From Verrucomicrobiota bacterium (GTDB taxonomy: Bacteria; Verrucomicrobiota; Verrucomicrobiia; Chthoniobacterales; UBA10450), in contig QHNQ01000145.1 in the NCBI GenBank assembly GCA_003218135.1, forward strand, positions 1 to 41,183: a stretch of 41,183 nt of DNA, read 5' to 3'. The notes below the pieces were generated by a model. It had not been told where the DNA came from. It ran no database searches and saw only the letters and a list, made by a program, of their open reading frames with translations. The position numbers were made by a program, and so were the translations under genes. Of this stretch, positions 1 through 8,567 are shown in pieces; position 1 is the stretch's first letter; each line of letters begins with the position of its first letter.

Positions 1-54
1 GGCGCCGCCGGCATCCGCGAATTTACGAACACGAAAACGATCTGGATTTCATAA
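1..54 (+). CDS. Possible C-terminal end of an upstream gene (partial)
   Basis: Frame 1 is open from the window edge to a TAA at 52-54, giving about 17 residues that end in NTKTIWIS. It stops one base before the TTG proposed for the next gene, a spacing typical of co-transcribed genes. The fragment is too short to assign to a family and could be chance open frame. Confidence 0.3.
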   Translation, partial: GAAGIREFTNTKTIWIS

Positions 55-55
55 A

Positions 56-421
56 TTGAAACTATCGAATCTAAGCATCATTCTGATCAGCACGATCGCA
101 ATTGATGCGATTGGGATAGGCTCTGTGATTTATATGATTTCGGTCTTTCCAAGACATCGAGATATACTTCACGAGCGGCAAATTTTTCCGCAAGTTATGG
201 AGAGGTTTCGAAATCAGCCTGCCGACGAGGCACGAGTAAAGTCTCTAAAACTGTTGCAGGATTTGAACCACAGCTTGGATAGCTCAGTAAGCCTAATTGA
301 ATGGCTTACGTATTCTACGCTGACGATCTTGCTACTGAATGCTGGTGTTTTGGTGTTTGCTTTCTTCGAATTTCGGGGGACGCAAAGACCCGCTAGGTCC
401 GCAGCCGCTCCTATTCCGTAG
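56..421 (+). CDS. Small two-helix membrane protein of unknown function
   Basis: This is a 121-residue protein that I do not recognise. Two hydrophobic segments, at about residues 5-28 and 81-104, flank a polar charged loop of about 50 residues, so it is probably an inner-membrane protein with two transmembrane helices. The proposed TTG start follows directly after a stop in frame 1. However, this frame is also open back to the window edge, so the protein may begin further upstream and be truncated here. The C-terminal tail is rich in Pro and Ala. No catalytic motif is visible and the neighbours give no functional hint. Confidence 0.5.
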   Translation: MKLSNLSIILISTIAIDAIGIGSVIYMISVFPRHRDILHERQIFPQVMERFRNQPADEARVKSLKLLQDLNHSLDSSVSLIEWLTYSTLTILLLNAGVLVFAFFEFRGTQRPARSAAAPIP

Positions 422-487
422 CCGCTTTCCGGTGCGAATCGCCGGGCTCAGCGACAAAGATCGCGACCGCCCTCGGAAGATGTATCG

Positions 488-937
488 TTACTTGTCTGCA
501 GAGTTGGGCGAAAGATTTTTTGCAAAGCGGAAGCCAGTTCGGGAGTAACCGAGCGCCTCGTAAAATTGATGCGCGTCTTCGCGGGTGAATCGGGTTGTTA
601 GACTCACTCGCGTAACTCTTTTCTCCACAAAATCTTTCTCAGCTGCGCCAATGAGCGCGCGACCGATGCCGCTGCGCCGATGTTTCCTGGACACAATCAG
701 CGCGGTAATTTTTCCGGTGAAATCGTTATGCTCGTGACTGGCGTGTGTCAGCGTCCCACTCATTCCGCAAACCTGATCGTTGATCTCGGCGACAAATGTG
801 CGAAAGCGCGCATCGCTGAAAATTGATTTCAAACGCCGACGCATTTCGGTGGCGGTTGTTTCGTAGCCGAGCTCGCACATCAGTTGCGCAAGCACTGACG
901 CATCGCCAGGCTCGGCGTATCGAATTCTAAGCTTCAT
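488..937 (-). CDS. GNAT family N-acetyltransferase
   Basis: The product of about 149 residues has the GNAT fold signature. The N-terminus (MKLRIRYAEPGDASVLAQLM) is the usual beta1-alpha1 start. Residues around 90-110 carry the acetyl-CoA pyrophosphate-binding motif RRSGIGRALI. The C-terminal part has the FYEALGYSRTG motif common in this family. It transfers an acetyl group from acetyl-CoA to an amine, but the substrate cannot be read from sequence. The frame is open upstream to 1093, but that stretch is a dispersed repeat, so I place the start at the ATG at 935-937 (an ATG at 943 is also possible). It is co-oriented with cysNC, but the repeat separates them and no functional link is evident. 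Confidence 0.85.
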   Translation of the reverse strand: MKLRIRYAEPGDASVLAQLMCELGYETTATEMRRRLKSIFSDARFRTFVAEINDQVCGMSGTLTHASHEHNDFTGKITALIVSRKHRRSGIGRALIGAAEKDFVEKRVTRVSLTTRFTREDAHQFYEALGYSRTGFRFAKNLSPNSADK

Positions 938-938
938 T

Positions 939-1030
939 GTCATTCCGAGCGAAGTCCAGGAATCCCGTTGAGAAGCCTCAGGGTAATGCCGCGAGCTCTT
1001 TCGACTTCGCTTCGCTCCGTTCAAGATGAC
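939..1030. repeat. Dispersed palindromic repeat, family A, copy 1
   Basis: The element starts GTCATTCCGAGCGAAGTC-like and ends TCAAGATGAC; the two ends are roughly complementary. It fills the gap between cysNC and the acetyltransferase gene and ends just before the cysNC stop codon. Read on the minus strand it encodes VILNGAKRSR...TSLGMT, almost the same peptide as the copy inside cysNC. Confidence 0.8.
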
Positions 1031-1034
1031 GGAA

Positions 1035-3044
1035 TTACTCCTCTGTGCGCAAACGCGATAACAACTGCTCAAGGATCGTCGCGACCGATTCATCGACGGT
1101 TTGCTGGTCCGTGTGCACTACGATCTCGGGGTCGTCTGGAGCTTCGTAGGGGGCATCAATTCCAGTGAACTCACGAATCTCTCCTGCGCGCGCTTTTTTG
1201 TAGAGGTTCTTTGGGTCGCGCGCTTCGCAAACTTCGAGCGGCGCGTCAACGAAGACCTCGATAAACTCCGCGTTGCCCTCGAGCGCGATTTCGCGCGCAC
1301 GGCGGCGATCCATTCGATACGGCGAGATGAACGCGGTGATTACGACCGTACCTGCGTCGGCCATCAGTTTCGCCACTTCACTAACGCGGCGAATGTTCTC
1401 CATCCGATCGTCTGGCGAGAAGCCAAGATTCGAGGTCAAGCCGTGCCGGATATTGTCGCCGTCCAGCACGTAGGTGTGCATGCCACGATGGAACAGATCG
1501 CGTTCGAGTGACTGCGCAATGGTCGATTTCCCGGCGCCGGAAAGTCCGGTCAACCAGATGACTGCTCCCCGATGGCCAGTTCGCAGCGCCCGTTCCCGGG
1601 CTGTAATCTTTTCCTCGGTCCAGAAAATATTTTTGCTTTTTGCGACGGTTCGATCTGTGTAGACGCCGCCGAAAATCGTGCCGCCGCCGCAGATTTTTCC
1701 ATCATCAACGATCACAAATCGGCCAAGATTTGGCACGCGATCGTAATTATCGATGACGAGTGGGCCGCGAGTTTGAATCGCAAGCCGGCCAATCTCGTTG
1801 CGCTGCAACTGTTCGCGCGCGTCGCTTGTCTTTTCGAGCGTGGACGAATCCATCACCTGCTCGATGGAAACGATCTGACATTTCACCTCTTGCGTTGCGA
1901 GGCGCAGATCGTAAAAATGTCCTATCCGTAGGGGTTCGCGCACGATCCAGAACAAATCTGCGTGGAACCGGTTTGTCTCGACCGGTGTTTCGTTCTGGTG
2001 CGATGCGACATAGCCGCGCTCGACAAAAATCTGTTCGGCCAAAGTGATCCCGATCGAATCGCCTGCAACGACTGTCATTCCGGGCGAAGTCGAGGAATCC
2101 CGTTGCGTTACCGTTGAGCTAGCTCTGCGGGATCCTTCTACTCCGCTCAGGATGACCTGTGGCCAGCGCTCAATCGTAGCAACCACTGATGACTTATTTG
2201 CCGGCGAGAATATCAACTCATCTCCCACTCTCAGCGTTCCGGTTTCGATCCGGCCTGCAATGATCCGTCGTCCATCGAAGCGATAAACATCCTGAACACA
2301 AAAGCGCAGCGGAAGATCGACGTCAGACTTTTGCGGCTCCAGCAAGTCGAGCGCTTCGAGAACGTTCGCCGCGCAGTACCATTTCATTTTCATGCTCGAC
2401 CGCGCGACGTTCTCACCTTCACTCGCCGACGCAGGAATAAATGTGTGCGCGTTGAGTCCGAGCTGCTGGAGAAACTTCCGATAGTCCTGTTCGATCTCGC
2501 GAAATCGTTTTTCCGAATAACCCACGAGATCCATTTTGTTTACCACGACGATGAGGTTCCGGATGCCAAGCATACTGAGCAGATAACCGTGACGACGGCT
2601 CTGTTCGCGCACGCCTTCGTCCGCGCCAATCACCAGGATCGCGGCGTCCGCTCTCGACGCGCCGGTGATCATGTTCTTCAAAAATTCCTTGTGCCCTGGC
2701 GCGTCGATAATGGCGTAACGGCGGCGCGCTGTTCGGAAAGGAATCTCCGTCGTGTCGATCGTGACGTTTTGTTTCTGCTCCTCCAGCAGCGCATCGAGCA
2801 GGAATGCAAATTCAAACTCCATCCCTTCCGCCGCGCAGGCCTTCTTAATTTCCTCGATCTTGCCCTCGGGCAGTGAACCGGTGTCATGCAGGATGCGCCC
2901 GATTAGCGTGGACTTTCCGTGATCGACGTGACCAACGAAAACCACGCGCAGCGGAGTAGAAATCGGAGAGCGGATAGCGGATACCGGATAAGATTCTGAT
3001 TCCGACGTGGAGCGTCCTTTCAAATTTCCTTTCGGACGCGTCAT
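1035..3044 (-). CDS. cysNC: Fused sulfate adenylyltransferase subunit 1 / APS kinase (CysNC)
   Basis: This 669-residue protein makes APS from sulfate and ATP (the GTPase subunit works with CysD) and phosphorylates it to PAPS. The N-terminal half is an EF-Tu-like GTPase: P-loop GHVDHGKS at 38-45, DAPGH at 114-118, NKMD at 169-172, then beta-barrel domains to about 465. The C-terminal APS kinase domain runs from about 490 to 669, with Walker A GLSGAGKS at 500-507 and DGDN at 528-531. Two parts look foreign. Residues 297-324 are encoded by a dispersed palindromic repeat, and residues up to about 27 lie in another inverted repeat. Neither breaks the frame. cysD lies 40 bp upstream in the same direction. 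The ATG at 3044 has a GGAAAG seven bases before it, one of few plausible ribosome sites in the window. Confidence 0.93.
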   Translation of the reverse strand: MTRPKGNLKGRSTSESESYPVSAIRSPISTPLRVVFVGHVDHGKSTLIGRILHDTGSLPEGKIEEIKKACAAEGMEFEFAFLLDALLEEQKQNVTIDTTEIPFRTARRRYAIIDAPGHKEFLKNMITGASRADAAILVIGADEGVREQSRRHGYLLSMLGIRNLIVVVNKMDLVGYSEKRFREIEQDYRKFLQQLGLNAHTFIPASASEGENVARSSMKMKWYCAANVLEALDLLEPQKSDVDLPLRFCVQDVYRFDGRRIIAGRIETGTLRVGDELIFSPANKSSVVATIERWPQVILSGVEGSRRASSTVTQRDSSTSPGMTVVAGDSIGITLAEQIFVERGYVASHQNETPVETNRFHADLFWIVREPLRIGHFYDLRLATQEVKCQIVSIEQVMDSSTLEKTSDAREQLQRNEIGRLAIQTRGPLVIDNYDRVPNLGRFVIVDDGKICGGGTIFGGVYTDRTVAKSKNIFWTEEKITARERALRTGHRGAVIWLTGLSGAGKSTIAQSLERDLFHRGMHTYVLDGDNIRHGLTSNLGFSPDDRMENIRRVSEVAKLMADAGTVVITAFISPYRMDRRRAREIALEGNAEFIEVFVDAPLEVCEARDPKNLYKKARAGEIREFTGIDAPYEAPDDPEIVVHTDQQTVDESVATILEQLLSRLRTEE
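2073..2157. repeat. Dispersed repeat family A, copy 2, inside cysNC
   Basis: This copy, about 85 bp, runs from TGTCATTCCGGGCGAAGTCG to GCTCAGGATGAC and lies wholly within the cysNC reading frame. It adds 28 codons (residues 297-324, [10 protein letters not shown]...TSPGMT) to the beta-barrel part of the GTPase half, without stop or frameshift. The sequences on either side (ATIERWPQ and [11 protein letters not shown]) read as continuous EF-Tu-like domain when the insert is removed. Confidence 0.85.
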
Positions 3045-3081
3045 AGTAAAATCTTTCCGGCATCCGCTATCCGCTCTCCGG
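2964..3081. repeat. Inverted repeat spanning the 5' end of cysNC
   Basis: A left arm at about 2964-2990 (GGAGAGCGGATAGCGGAT then ACCGGAT) and a right arm at about 3056-3081 (CATCCGCTATCCGCTCTCCG) are near-perfect complements separated by about 65 bp. The element covers the cysNC start codon and its first 27 or so codons, and fills the whole cysD-cysNC gap. Confidence 0.7.
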
Positions 3082-3084
3082 CTT

Positions 3085-3903
3085 TCATAAAAATCCCTTC
3101 GCCCTTAATTTCTGCATCGCATTCCGTTCGTAATGGTCTTGTGCACGGCCGGCGCGCTCGGTTGTTTTTGTCGCCTCTAGCTCGGCGACGATCTCGTCGA
3201 TTGTAGATGCGTTGCTTTCGATTGGATGCGTAATGGGGCTGCAGCCTAACGAACGGAAACGTTTTCCGTTTCGGGCAAAATACATCTTCGGGATGGGAAT
3301 GTTTTCTCGCTGGATGTAGCGCCAGACGTCGATCTCGGTCCAATCGAGCAACGGTTGCACGCGGACATGTTCGCCCTTTGCTGTAGTGGTAACGAATTGG
3401 CTCCAGAATTCCGGAGGCTGATCTTTGTAGTCCCATTCGAACTGCGCGTTGCGCGGCGAAAAATACCTCTCCTTCGCGCGCGTGGGATCTTCATCGCGGC
3501 GAATGCCGGTGATGAGCGCATCCCATTTATATTCCGCAAGCGCCTGTTGTAACGCGACGGTTTTTAGCTCGTGCGTCACTGTTACCGGATCATTCGTCTC
3601 GTACCCGATGCCGCGTGCGCGCGCCTCGGTATTAATTTTCACGATCAAATTCAGGTTGTGATACTTCGTCGCCCATTCACGGAACTCCAGCATTTCTGGA
3701 AACTCATAAGTCGTGTCGATGTGCAAAATCGGAAATGGTACGCGTCCAAAAAAAGATTTGCGCGCCAGCCAGATGAGAACGTTTGAGTCCTTGCCCATCG
3801 ACCATGGCGTCGCGATGTTTTTGAAAGCGTGATACGCCTCGCGAAAAATAAAAATGCTCTGGTTCTCGAGAGCGTCCAGATGCGTACGCGCTACTTCAGT
3901 CAT
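3085..3903 (-). CDS. cysD: Sulfate adenylyltransferase subunit 2 (CysD)
   Basis: CysD catalyses adenylylation of sulfate to APS, driven by GTP hydrolysis in CysN. This 272-residue product is full length. It has the PP-loop SMGKDS at 35-40 (SVGKDSS-like in other CysD proteins), [16 protein letters not shown] downstream of it, and [15 protein letters not shown] in the middle. The C-terminal [16 protein letters not shown] is the typical family tail. The ATG at 3903 gives an N-terminus ([13 protein letters not shown]) matching known CysD proteins residue for residue; an in-frame ATG at 3924 would add seven residues. It is the first gene of a cysD-cysNC operon. A 288-bp gap separates it from divergent nuoB; I see no riboswitch there. 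Confidence 0.95.
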   Translation of the reverse strand: MTEVARTHLDALENQSIFIFREAYHAFKNIATPWSMGKDSNVLIWLARKSFFGRVPFPILHIDTTYEFPEMLEFREWATKYHNLNLIVKINTEARARGIGYETNDPVTVTHELKTVALQQALAEYKWDALITGIRRDEDPTRAKERYFSPRNAQFEWDYKDQPPEFWSQFVTTTAKGEHVRVQPLLDWTEIDVWRYIQRENIPIPKMYFARNGKRFRSLGCSPITHPIESNASTIDEIVAELEATKTTERAGRAQDHYERNAMQKLRAKGFL

Positions 3904-4191
3904 TACAAGAGCGTTTCTATACATTCGAGAGGGGTGTCGCGCAAAATTACGCCGTGAACCGAATACTGTGCCAAATCATCCGACGAAACGGCTAATTTAG
4001 TGGCAGTCTCATTAACAGCGTGTCTTCAGACCGGTGTTTTCACGCACGAAACTGTCGAAAGCCCGTTTAAACGACTTTCCCACACCAGATGTAAAATCAC
4101 CCGGTTAGAACCAGGTGTTACTGAGACAACGCCGAACCAATTACATGCTTGCGGATCTTGCACACCCAATTCTGCACGTTACCCTTTTCGC

Positions 4192-4731
4192 ATGTCAGAG
4201 AAGCGAGCGACGGCCTACGATTCCAAGATCGAAGGCAACATGATTTTTACACGCTTCGATGCGGCGCTGAATTGGGTCCGCAAAAACTCGCTCTGGCCAA
4301 TGCCGATGGGCCTGGCTTGTTGCGCGATCGAGTTGATGGCAACGGCTGCATCGCGCTTTGACATTGCGCGGTTTGGCGCGGAAGTGATGCGCTTCTCGCC
4401 GCGGCAATGCGATGTGATGATCGTGGCCGGCACGGTGACCTACAAAATGGCTCTCGCGGTGAAGCGGATCTATGAGCAGATGCCGGAGCCGAAATGGGTG
4501 ATCGCCATGGGCGCATGCGCTTCCACAGGCGGTATGTACCGCTCTTACGCTACACTGCAGGGAATCGATCAGCTTATCCCCGTCGATGTTTACATCTCTG
4601 GTTGCCCACCGCGTCCGGAAGCGTTGCTAGCTGGTTTGATGAAATTGCAGGAGAAAATTTCCCGGCACCAGTCGTTCAGGGACCAGAAACCGAAGCTCAC
4701 TGAAAAGCTCGAGGAAATGCTCGCATCATGA
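4192..4731 (+). CDS. nuoB: NADH-quinone oxidoreductase subunit B (NuoB)
   Basis: NuoB carries the N2 [4Fe-4S] cluster at the end of the electron path of respiratory complex I, next to the quinone site. The product from ATG 4192 is 179 residues, normal for the family. Visible signatures are [18 protein letters not shown] (with the adjacent Cys pair), MGACASTGG and [13 protein letters not shown], which together supply the four cluster ligands. The frame is open upstream to 4000, but that extension has no family character and would exceed the normal length, so I reject it. nuoA is not upstream. nuoC follows after 98 bp containing a double hairpin. No Shine-Dalgarno sequence is seen. Confidence 0.95.
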   Translation: MSEKRATAYDSKIEGNMIFTRFDAALNWVRKNSLWPMPMGLACCAIELMATAASRFDIARFGAEVMRFSPRQCDVMIVAGTVTYKMALAVKRIYEQMPEPKWVIAMGACASTGGMYRSYATLQGIDQLIPVDVYISGCPPRPEALLAGLMKLQEKISRHQSFRDQKPKLTEKLEEMLAS

Positions 4732-4753
4732 GCACGCGGGCTGCAACTCGCAA

Positions 4754-4818
4754 TTGTAGGGCAAGCGCATCGCTTGCCTTCTGTCACGATCTCGGCAGGC
4801 GGAGCGCCTGTCCTACAA
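4754..4818. repeat. Double-hairpin dispersed repeat, family B, between nuoB and nuoC
   Basis: The element opens TGTAGGGC and closes GTCCTACA. It contains two stem-loops: GGCAAGCG/CGCTTGCC with a 3-base loop, and GGCAGGCG/CGCCTGTC with a 3-base loop. There is no T-run, so it is not an obvious terminator, though it may modulate the nuoB/nuoC transcript as REP-like hairpins do. Confidence 0.7.
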
Positions 4819-4829
4819 CATAAGCACAG

Positions 4830-5405
4830 ATGACGAGCCAGGAAGCACGCGAATCGCTGAGCAACTCATTTGGGGGAAAAATTCAGCGCGAAACTGAATT
4901 CCGCGGCGAAACGAGTTTTACGATCGCGGCCAGTGATCTCCATGAGATCGCCAAATTCTGCCGTGATGAGCTTTCATTCGATTATTTGCTCGACATCACA
5001 AGCATCGACAATTTCGGCGAAGACCCGCGCTTCGAAATTGTTTATCATCTTTACTCGATGCCGCACGGCGTGCATCTGCGCTTGAAATTAAGAGTTCCCG
5101 AAGAGCTCGGCGCGGTCGACACCATTTCCGACATTTGGCCCACAGCCAACTGGCACGAGCGCGAGGCTTACGACATGATGGGCATCAAGTTTAACGGGCA
5201 TCTCGATCTAAGACGTATCCTGATGTGGGACGGTTATCCGTACTTCCCGTTGCGAAAAGATTTTCCGCTCGAAGGATTGCCGAGCGAAATGCCTGATGTC
5301 GCTTTCACCAAAGTCACACCGATGGAAGGCGGCCCCTTCGTCACGGTTCCGAGCAGTGCCGGCTCAAAGGATCGTGAGCCGCGTGCGCATCCGCCTGAAC
5401 TGTAG
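4830..5405 (+). CDS. nuoC: NADH-quinone oxidoreductase subunit C (NuoC)
   Basis: NuoC is a peripheral-arm subunit of complex I (30-kDa family), structural rather than cofactor-binding. The 191-residue product has the family signature near residues 107-150: WPTANWHEREAYDMMGI, then DLRRILMWDGYPYFPLRKDFPLEG. It is a free-standing NuoC, not a NuoCD fusion. No nuoD follows; the next gene is convergent. The stop codon TAG (5403-5405) lies inside a hairpin repeat that begins at 5401. The ATG at 4830 follows CATAAGCACAG without a clear Shine-Dalgarno sequence. Confidence 0.93.
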   Translation: MTSQEARESLSNSFGGKIQRETEFRGETSFTIAASDLHEIAKFCRDELSFDYLLDITSIDNFGEDPRFEIVYHLYSMPHGVHLRLKLRVPEELGAVDTISDIWPTANWHEREAYDMMGIKFNGHLDLRRILMWDGYPYFPLRKDFPLEGLPSEMPDVAFTKVTPMEGGPFVTVPSSAGSKDREPRAHPPEL

Positions 5406-5425
5406 GGCGTCTGTGTCGGACGCCA
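5401..5425. repeat. Hairpin repeat at the nuoC 3' end (family B-like)
   Basis: The sequence starts TGTAGGGCGTC and forms a stem GGCGTC/GACGCC around a short loop. It supplies the nuoC stop codon and lies in the 32-bp gap between two convergent genes, so it could act as a weak bidirectional transcription barrier. It lacks a clean T-run. Confidence 0.55.
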
Positions 5426-5437
5426 TCTTTGCTGCGA

Positions 5438-7081
5438 TTACGCAGCCGAGATTGGCGGAGCGGTTTCAGGTTTGCGCCTGGCGGCCATCACGTCTGGGCG
5501 CAAGATTTCGTCGCGCGGCACTGCCGGTCTGTGCCCTGCCTTTGGATAAGCGATTCGAGTATGCAACATCGATAGAAGCGTGAATCGGAAACGGTCGGCG
5601 ATTACTTTCAATTCGCCGAGCGTCAGATCGCATTCGTCCAGTTGCCGATCGCTAATGCGCTCGTCGATCAGCTCGTTCACGAGCGCTTCGATTTTTTGCG
5701 GCGTTGGTTTCTCCAGGCTGCGCGAGGCGCTCTCAATCGTGTCGGCCAGACTGACGATCGCGCTTTCCTTCGTCTGCGGTTTCGGCCCGCTGTAACGAAA
5801 ACTCTCCTCGTGCACTTCTGGAATATCGTCCTCGCGCAGCTTCATGATCTTGCCCCCAGCGCGCGCGTCTTCATGCTGCTGGACCGCGCGTTGATAAAAA
5901 TAACGGACGAGCGAGGTGCCGTGGTGCTCCTGGATAATATCGATGATGCGCTGGTTTAGCCGATGCTTCAGCGCAAGATCCACGCCTTCCTTGACGTGCG
6001 CGATGATAATCAGTGCGCTCATCGTCGGCGCGAGTTCATCATGTGGGTTGCGTTCAAAGCTCATGTTTTCGGTGAAGTATTCCGGTTTCACCAGCTTGCC
6101 AACGTCATGGAAGTACGAGCAGACGCGGCAAAGCGTCGCGTTTGCATCGACCGCTTCCGCTGCCGCTTCGGCGAGATTGGCCACAACGAGGCTGTGATGA
6201 TAAGTGCCCGGCGCTTCGATGGTCATGCGGCGCAGCAAAGGGTGATTCAGATCGGAAGCTTCCAGCCACGAAATATCTGTCGTGATTCTAAACAGGTTCT
6301 CGAGCATTGGCAGCGCCCCGCCAACCAGTGTGGCAGTCAAAACCCCATTTCCGATCGCGAGCGCACTCTGCCATCCGAGCATGCCCCAGTCATTGGCCGT
6401 CGGATAAAACCAATTGATAGGTCCGATCAAACCAAACGTCAGCGACAATAACCAGATCGCGAGTCCGACGTAGAGACCAGCCCGAATCAATTTGCTGCGC
6501 CGCCGCACCTGCAACGTTAGAGAGACAGCAGTAAATCCGCTGATCAGACTGGTTAACAAAAGCGGGGCATCAATTGGACCAAACAACATGCTGCTCCATA
6601 AGCTGACGAAGAAGGCAGCATAGAGGCCGTGCTGCCGTCCCAGCAGCACGCTCAGCACGAGCGGCGCAAACGCATAGGGCGTGATCAAGCCGGCCATCTC
6701 CGGCTTTAAGAATCGGTAATCGCCGCTGTTACAAATGACCAGCAACAGTTTTGTAACGGCCAGTTGCGCAAGGATAACGCCAAACACAAGAAGAAGTCGC
6801 GAGTTTTGGTAAAAGCTCTTCGGTTGGTTGATCCAAAGCTGGGTAATCGCCGTGGCCAAAACAAGCAGCGCAATCACGTAATTTTTTGTCGGTTCAGGCT
6901 GTTGACCACTGAAGACTAGAAATGCGAGGCCGGCCGCAAACAGTGCAAGGAGGAATACCCTCACGTAGGTCGCGTTTTCCAGGTTCCGCATGAGCTCGCT
7001 TCGTGCCCGTCGTCGTCGCCGCATCTTGCGTGAGGCCAGTCCGCGTCTGATGAGTCGCCCGCGTTTGAGGAAATCGAACAT
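5438..7081 (-). CDS. 7TM-HD membrane phosphodiesterase (PgpH/YqfF family), short form
   Basis: Members of this family are membrane HD-domain enzymes; characterised ones hydrolyse cyclic di-AMP. The 547-residue product has several hydrophobic segments between about 39 and 265, then a cytoplasmic HD domain: TYHHSLVVANLAEAAAE, HD at H325-D326 (SYFHDVGKLVKPEYF), NPHDELAPTMSA and EHHGTSLVRYFY, so metal ligands are present. The usual large extracellular domain between the first and second membrane segments is missing: the first helix (about 39-58) is followed almost at once by the second. Intact family members are usually roughly 700-850 residues. It lies 9 bp downstream of phoH, as in many bacteria, but no ybeY follows. 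Confidence 0.88.
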   Translation of the reverse strand: MFDFLKRGRLIRRGLASRKMRRRRRARSELMRNLENATYVRVFLLALFAAGLAFLVFSGQQPEPTKNYVIALLVLATAITQLWINQPKSFYQNSRLLLVFGVILAQLAVTKLLLVICNSGDYRFLKPEMAGLITPYAFAPLVLSVLLGRQHGLYAAFFVSLWSSMLFGPIDAPLLLTSLISGFTAVSLTLQVRRRSKLIRAGLYVGLAIWLLSLTFGLIGPINWFYPTANDWGMLGWQSALAIGNGVLTATLVGGALPMLENLFRITTDISWLEASDLNHPLLRRMTIEAPGTYHHSLVVANLAEAAAEAVDANATLCRVCSYFHDVGKLVKPEYFTENMSFERNPHDELAPTMSALIIIAHVKEGVDLALKHRLNQRIIDIIQEHHGTSLVRYFYQRAVQQHEDARAGGKIMKLREDDIPEVHEESFRYSGPKPQTKESAIVSLADTIESASRSLEKPTPQKIEALVNELIDERISDRQLDECDLTLGELKVIADRFRFTLLSMLHTRIAYPKAGHRPAVPRDEILRPDVMAARRKPETAPPISAA

Positions 7082-7090
7082 GGTTGTTTT

Positions 7091-8065
7091 CTATTTGCGC
7101 GGTGACGGCGCGGGCGACCGGTGCAGTTGGTACGCGCCAATGATGGCGCGCACGAGCTCATGGCGCACAACGTCGCGCTCGGTGAAATATACGGTCGCAA
7201 TTCCCGGCACGGTTTTCAATGCCTGTAACGCTTCGACCACACCGGAGCGTTTGTTGGCGGGCAAATCAATTTGTGTGACGTCACCCGTAACCACGCATTT
7301 GGAATTCAAACCGATTCGTGTCAGCAGCATGAACATTTGTTCAGTCGTGGTGTTCTGTGCCTCGTCTAGAATCACAAAAGCATTGTTCAAGGTGCGTCCA
7401 CGCATATACGCCAGCGGAGCCACTTCAATCGTTTGCCTTGAAATCGCCCGCTCCATTTCCTCCGGCTCCAACATTTCATGCAACGCATCGTAAAGCGGGC
7501 GGAGATATGGCGTAATCTTTTGTTCGAGGTCGCCTGGAAGAAATCCCAGCGCTTCACCGGCTTCCACCGCGGGTCGCGTCAAAATAATGCGCGCCACCTG
7601 TTCTTTCTTGAGCGCCGCGACGGCCATCGCCACAGCAAGAAAAGTTTTGCCCGTGCCAGCCGGTCCAATTCCAAATACCACGTCGTGCTTTTGAATTGCA
7701 TCGACGTACGCGCGCTGGTTTGCGCTCCGCGCCACGATCGGCGGCTTGCGTGACGAGGTTGTGATTTTCGTCAATACTATCTCGCCGAGGTTTTCATCCT
7801 GGTCTCCGGTCACGGATTTAAGCGCATAATTGAATTCGTGCCGTTGAATATCGACACCTTGCTGGCGCGCTTTATCAAGCTGTTCGAACACTTGTTGCGC
7901 TTTGTCTAGGCGACCCGGATCGCCCTCGAGTTTCACCCAACCTTCGCGCGTGGTCACTTTTACACCGAGCGAGTCCTCGAGATTCTTCAAAAGCTTGAGA
8001 TCGTTAGCGTAAAGCGATTGCAGAGCGCGTGGGCTTTCAAACTGCAAAGTTCGCGTTTCAGTCAT
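7091..8065 (-). CDS. phoH: PhoH-like ATPase
   Basis: PhoH proteins are cytoplasmic P-loop ATPases of the helicase-like superfamily, linked to RNA metabolism. From ATG 8065 the product is 324 residues, the family norm. It has an N-terminal KH-like segment (about 25-70), Walker A GPAGTGKT at 134-141, ILTRPAVEAGEALGFLPGDL at 160-180, Walker B VILDEAQN at 231-238, and a sensor-like VVTGDVTQIDLP. The frame is open 13 codons further to an ATG at 8104, but MTETRTLQF matches the expected N-terminus better. It is the upstream partner of the 7TM-HD gene (9-bp gap), a conserved pairing. Confidence 0.93.
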   Translation of the reverse strand: MTETRTLQFESPRALQSLYANDLKLLKNLEDSLGVKVTTREGWVKLEGDPGRLDKAQQVFEQLDKARQQGVDIQRHEFNYALKSVTGDQDENLGEIVLTKITTSSRKPPIVARSANQRAYVDAIQKHDVVFGIGPAGTGKTFLAVAMAVAALKKEQVARIILTRPAVEAGEALGFLPGDLEQKITPYLRPLYDALHEMLEPEEMERAISRQTIEVAPLAYMRGRTLNNAFVILDEAQNTTTEQMFMLLTRIGLNSKCVVTGDVTQIDLPANKRSGVVEALQALKTVPGIATVYFTERDVVRHELVRAIIGAYQLHRSPAPSPRK

Positions 8066-8110
8066 TTTCCAAGTAGCATCGGCATCTGCCCGATTCGAAG
8101 CCACTCAGTC

Positions 8111-8560
8111 CTACCGAAAACCATACACCAATGCCCAATGAGTCCGATCCTCTGGCGATTCCTCAACACTGACTATGATGAAGTAGCTGCCGGTCGCTTT
8201 TGGAATAACGTGTGCACCTGCAAAGTGGCCTTTTTCCCATCCGTCCGGCTCTTCGGCGAGTTTCCCATCTGAGTCATAAACGTGAACGGAAACCTTTGCC
8301 TTATCGACTTCCGTTCCCAACCAAAACCAATATTCGTTCCCTTTGAACAATTGCTGTCGGACTGCCTTTTTTTCTCCGGAACCGAGGTCGCCTCCCCAGT
8401 AATCCTCACGCACCTGAAATCCTTGTTTTACATATGGTTCAGCGGCTTGAAGAGCAAACGACTGTGCATCGTCCACCGATGCGAAAATCACAGGTTGAAG
8501 GGCTACTAAAACGAGCAGCAGAGCGCTCGTCTGGAACACGAGTTTCGCGCAGCTTTTCAT
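8111..8560 (-). CDS. Secreted protein of unknown function
   Basis: From ATG 8560 this encodes 149 residues, beginning with a signal peptide (MKSCAKLVFQTSALLLVLVA, cleavage likely after IFA at about 26). The mature part is a compact beta-rich domain with conserved-looking aromatic and Gly residues (YWFWLGTEV, VSVHVYDSDGKL, GSYFIIVSVEES). This style resembles extracellular beta-sandwich domains such as pre-peptidase C-terminal domains, but the resemblance is weak. The start lies 7 bp after the stop of the upstream secreted protein gene, so the two are probably co-transcribed. The frame extends upstream to 8614, but that would bury the signal peptide. Confidence 0.7.
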   Translation of the reverse strand: MKSCAKLVFQTSALLLVLVALQPVIFASVDDAQSFALQAAEPYVKQGFQVREDYWGGDLGSGEKKAVRQQLFKGNEYWFWLGTEVDKAKVSVHVYDSDGKLAEEPDGWEKGHFAGAHVIPKATGSYFIIVSVEESPEDRTHWALVYGFR

Positions 8561-8567
8561 CGAAGTG

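Noticed and set aside
2331-2876. Open frame of 181 codons on the plus strand
   Set aside because: Antisense to the cysNC GTPase domain, whose P-loop and NKMD motifs are clear.
4000-4191. Upstream in-frame extension of nuoB
   Set aside because: It would add 64 residues without family character; NuoB proteins start close to the SLWPM motif as they do from ATG 4192.
3904-4191. Possible SAM or other riboswitch upstream of cysD
   Set aside because: No conserved core or fitting helices seen by eye on the minus strand.
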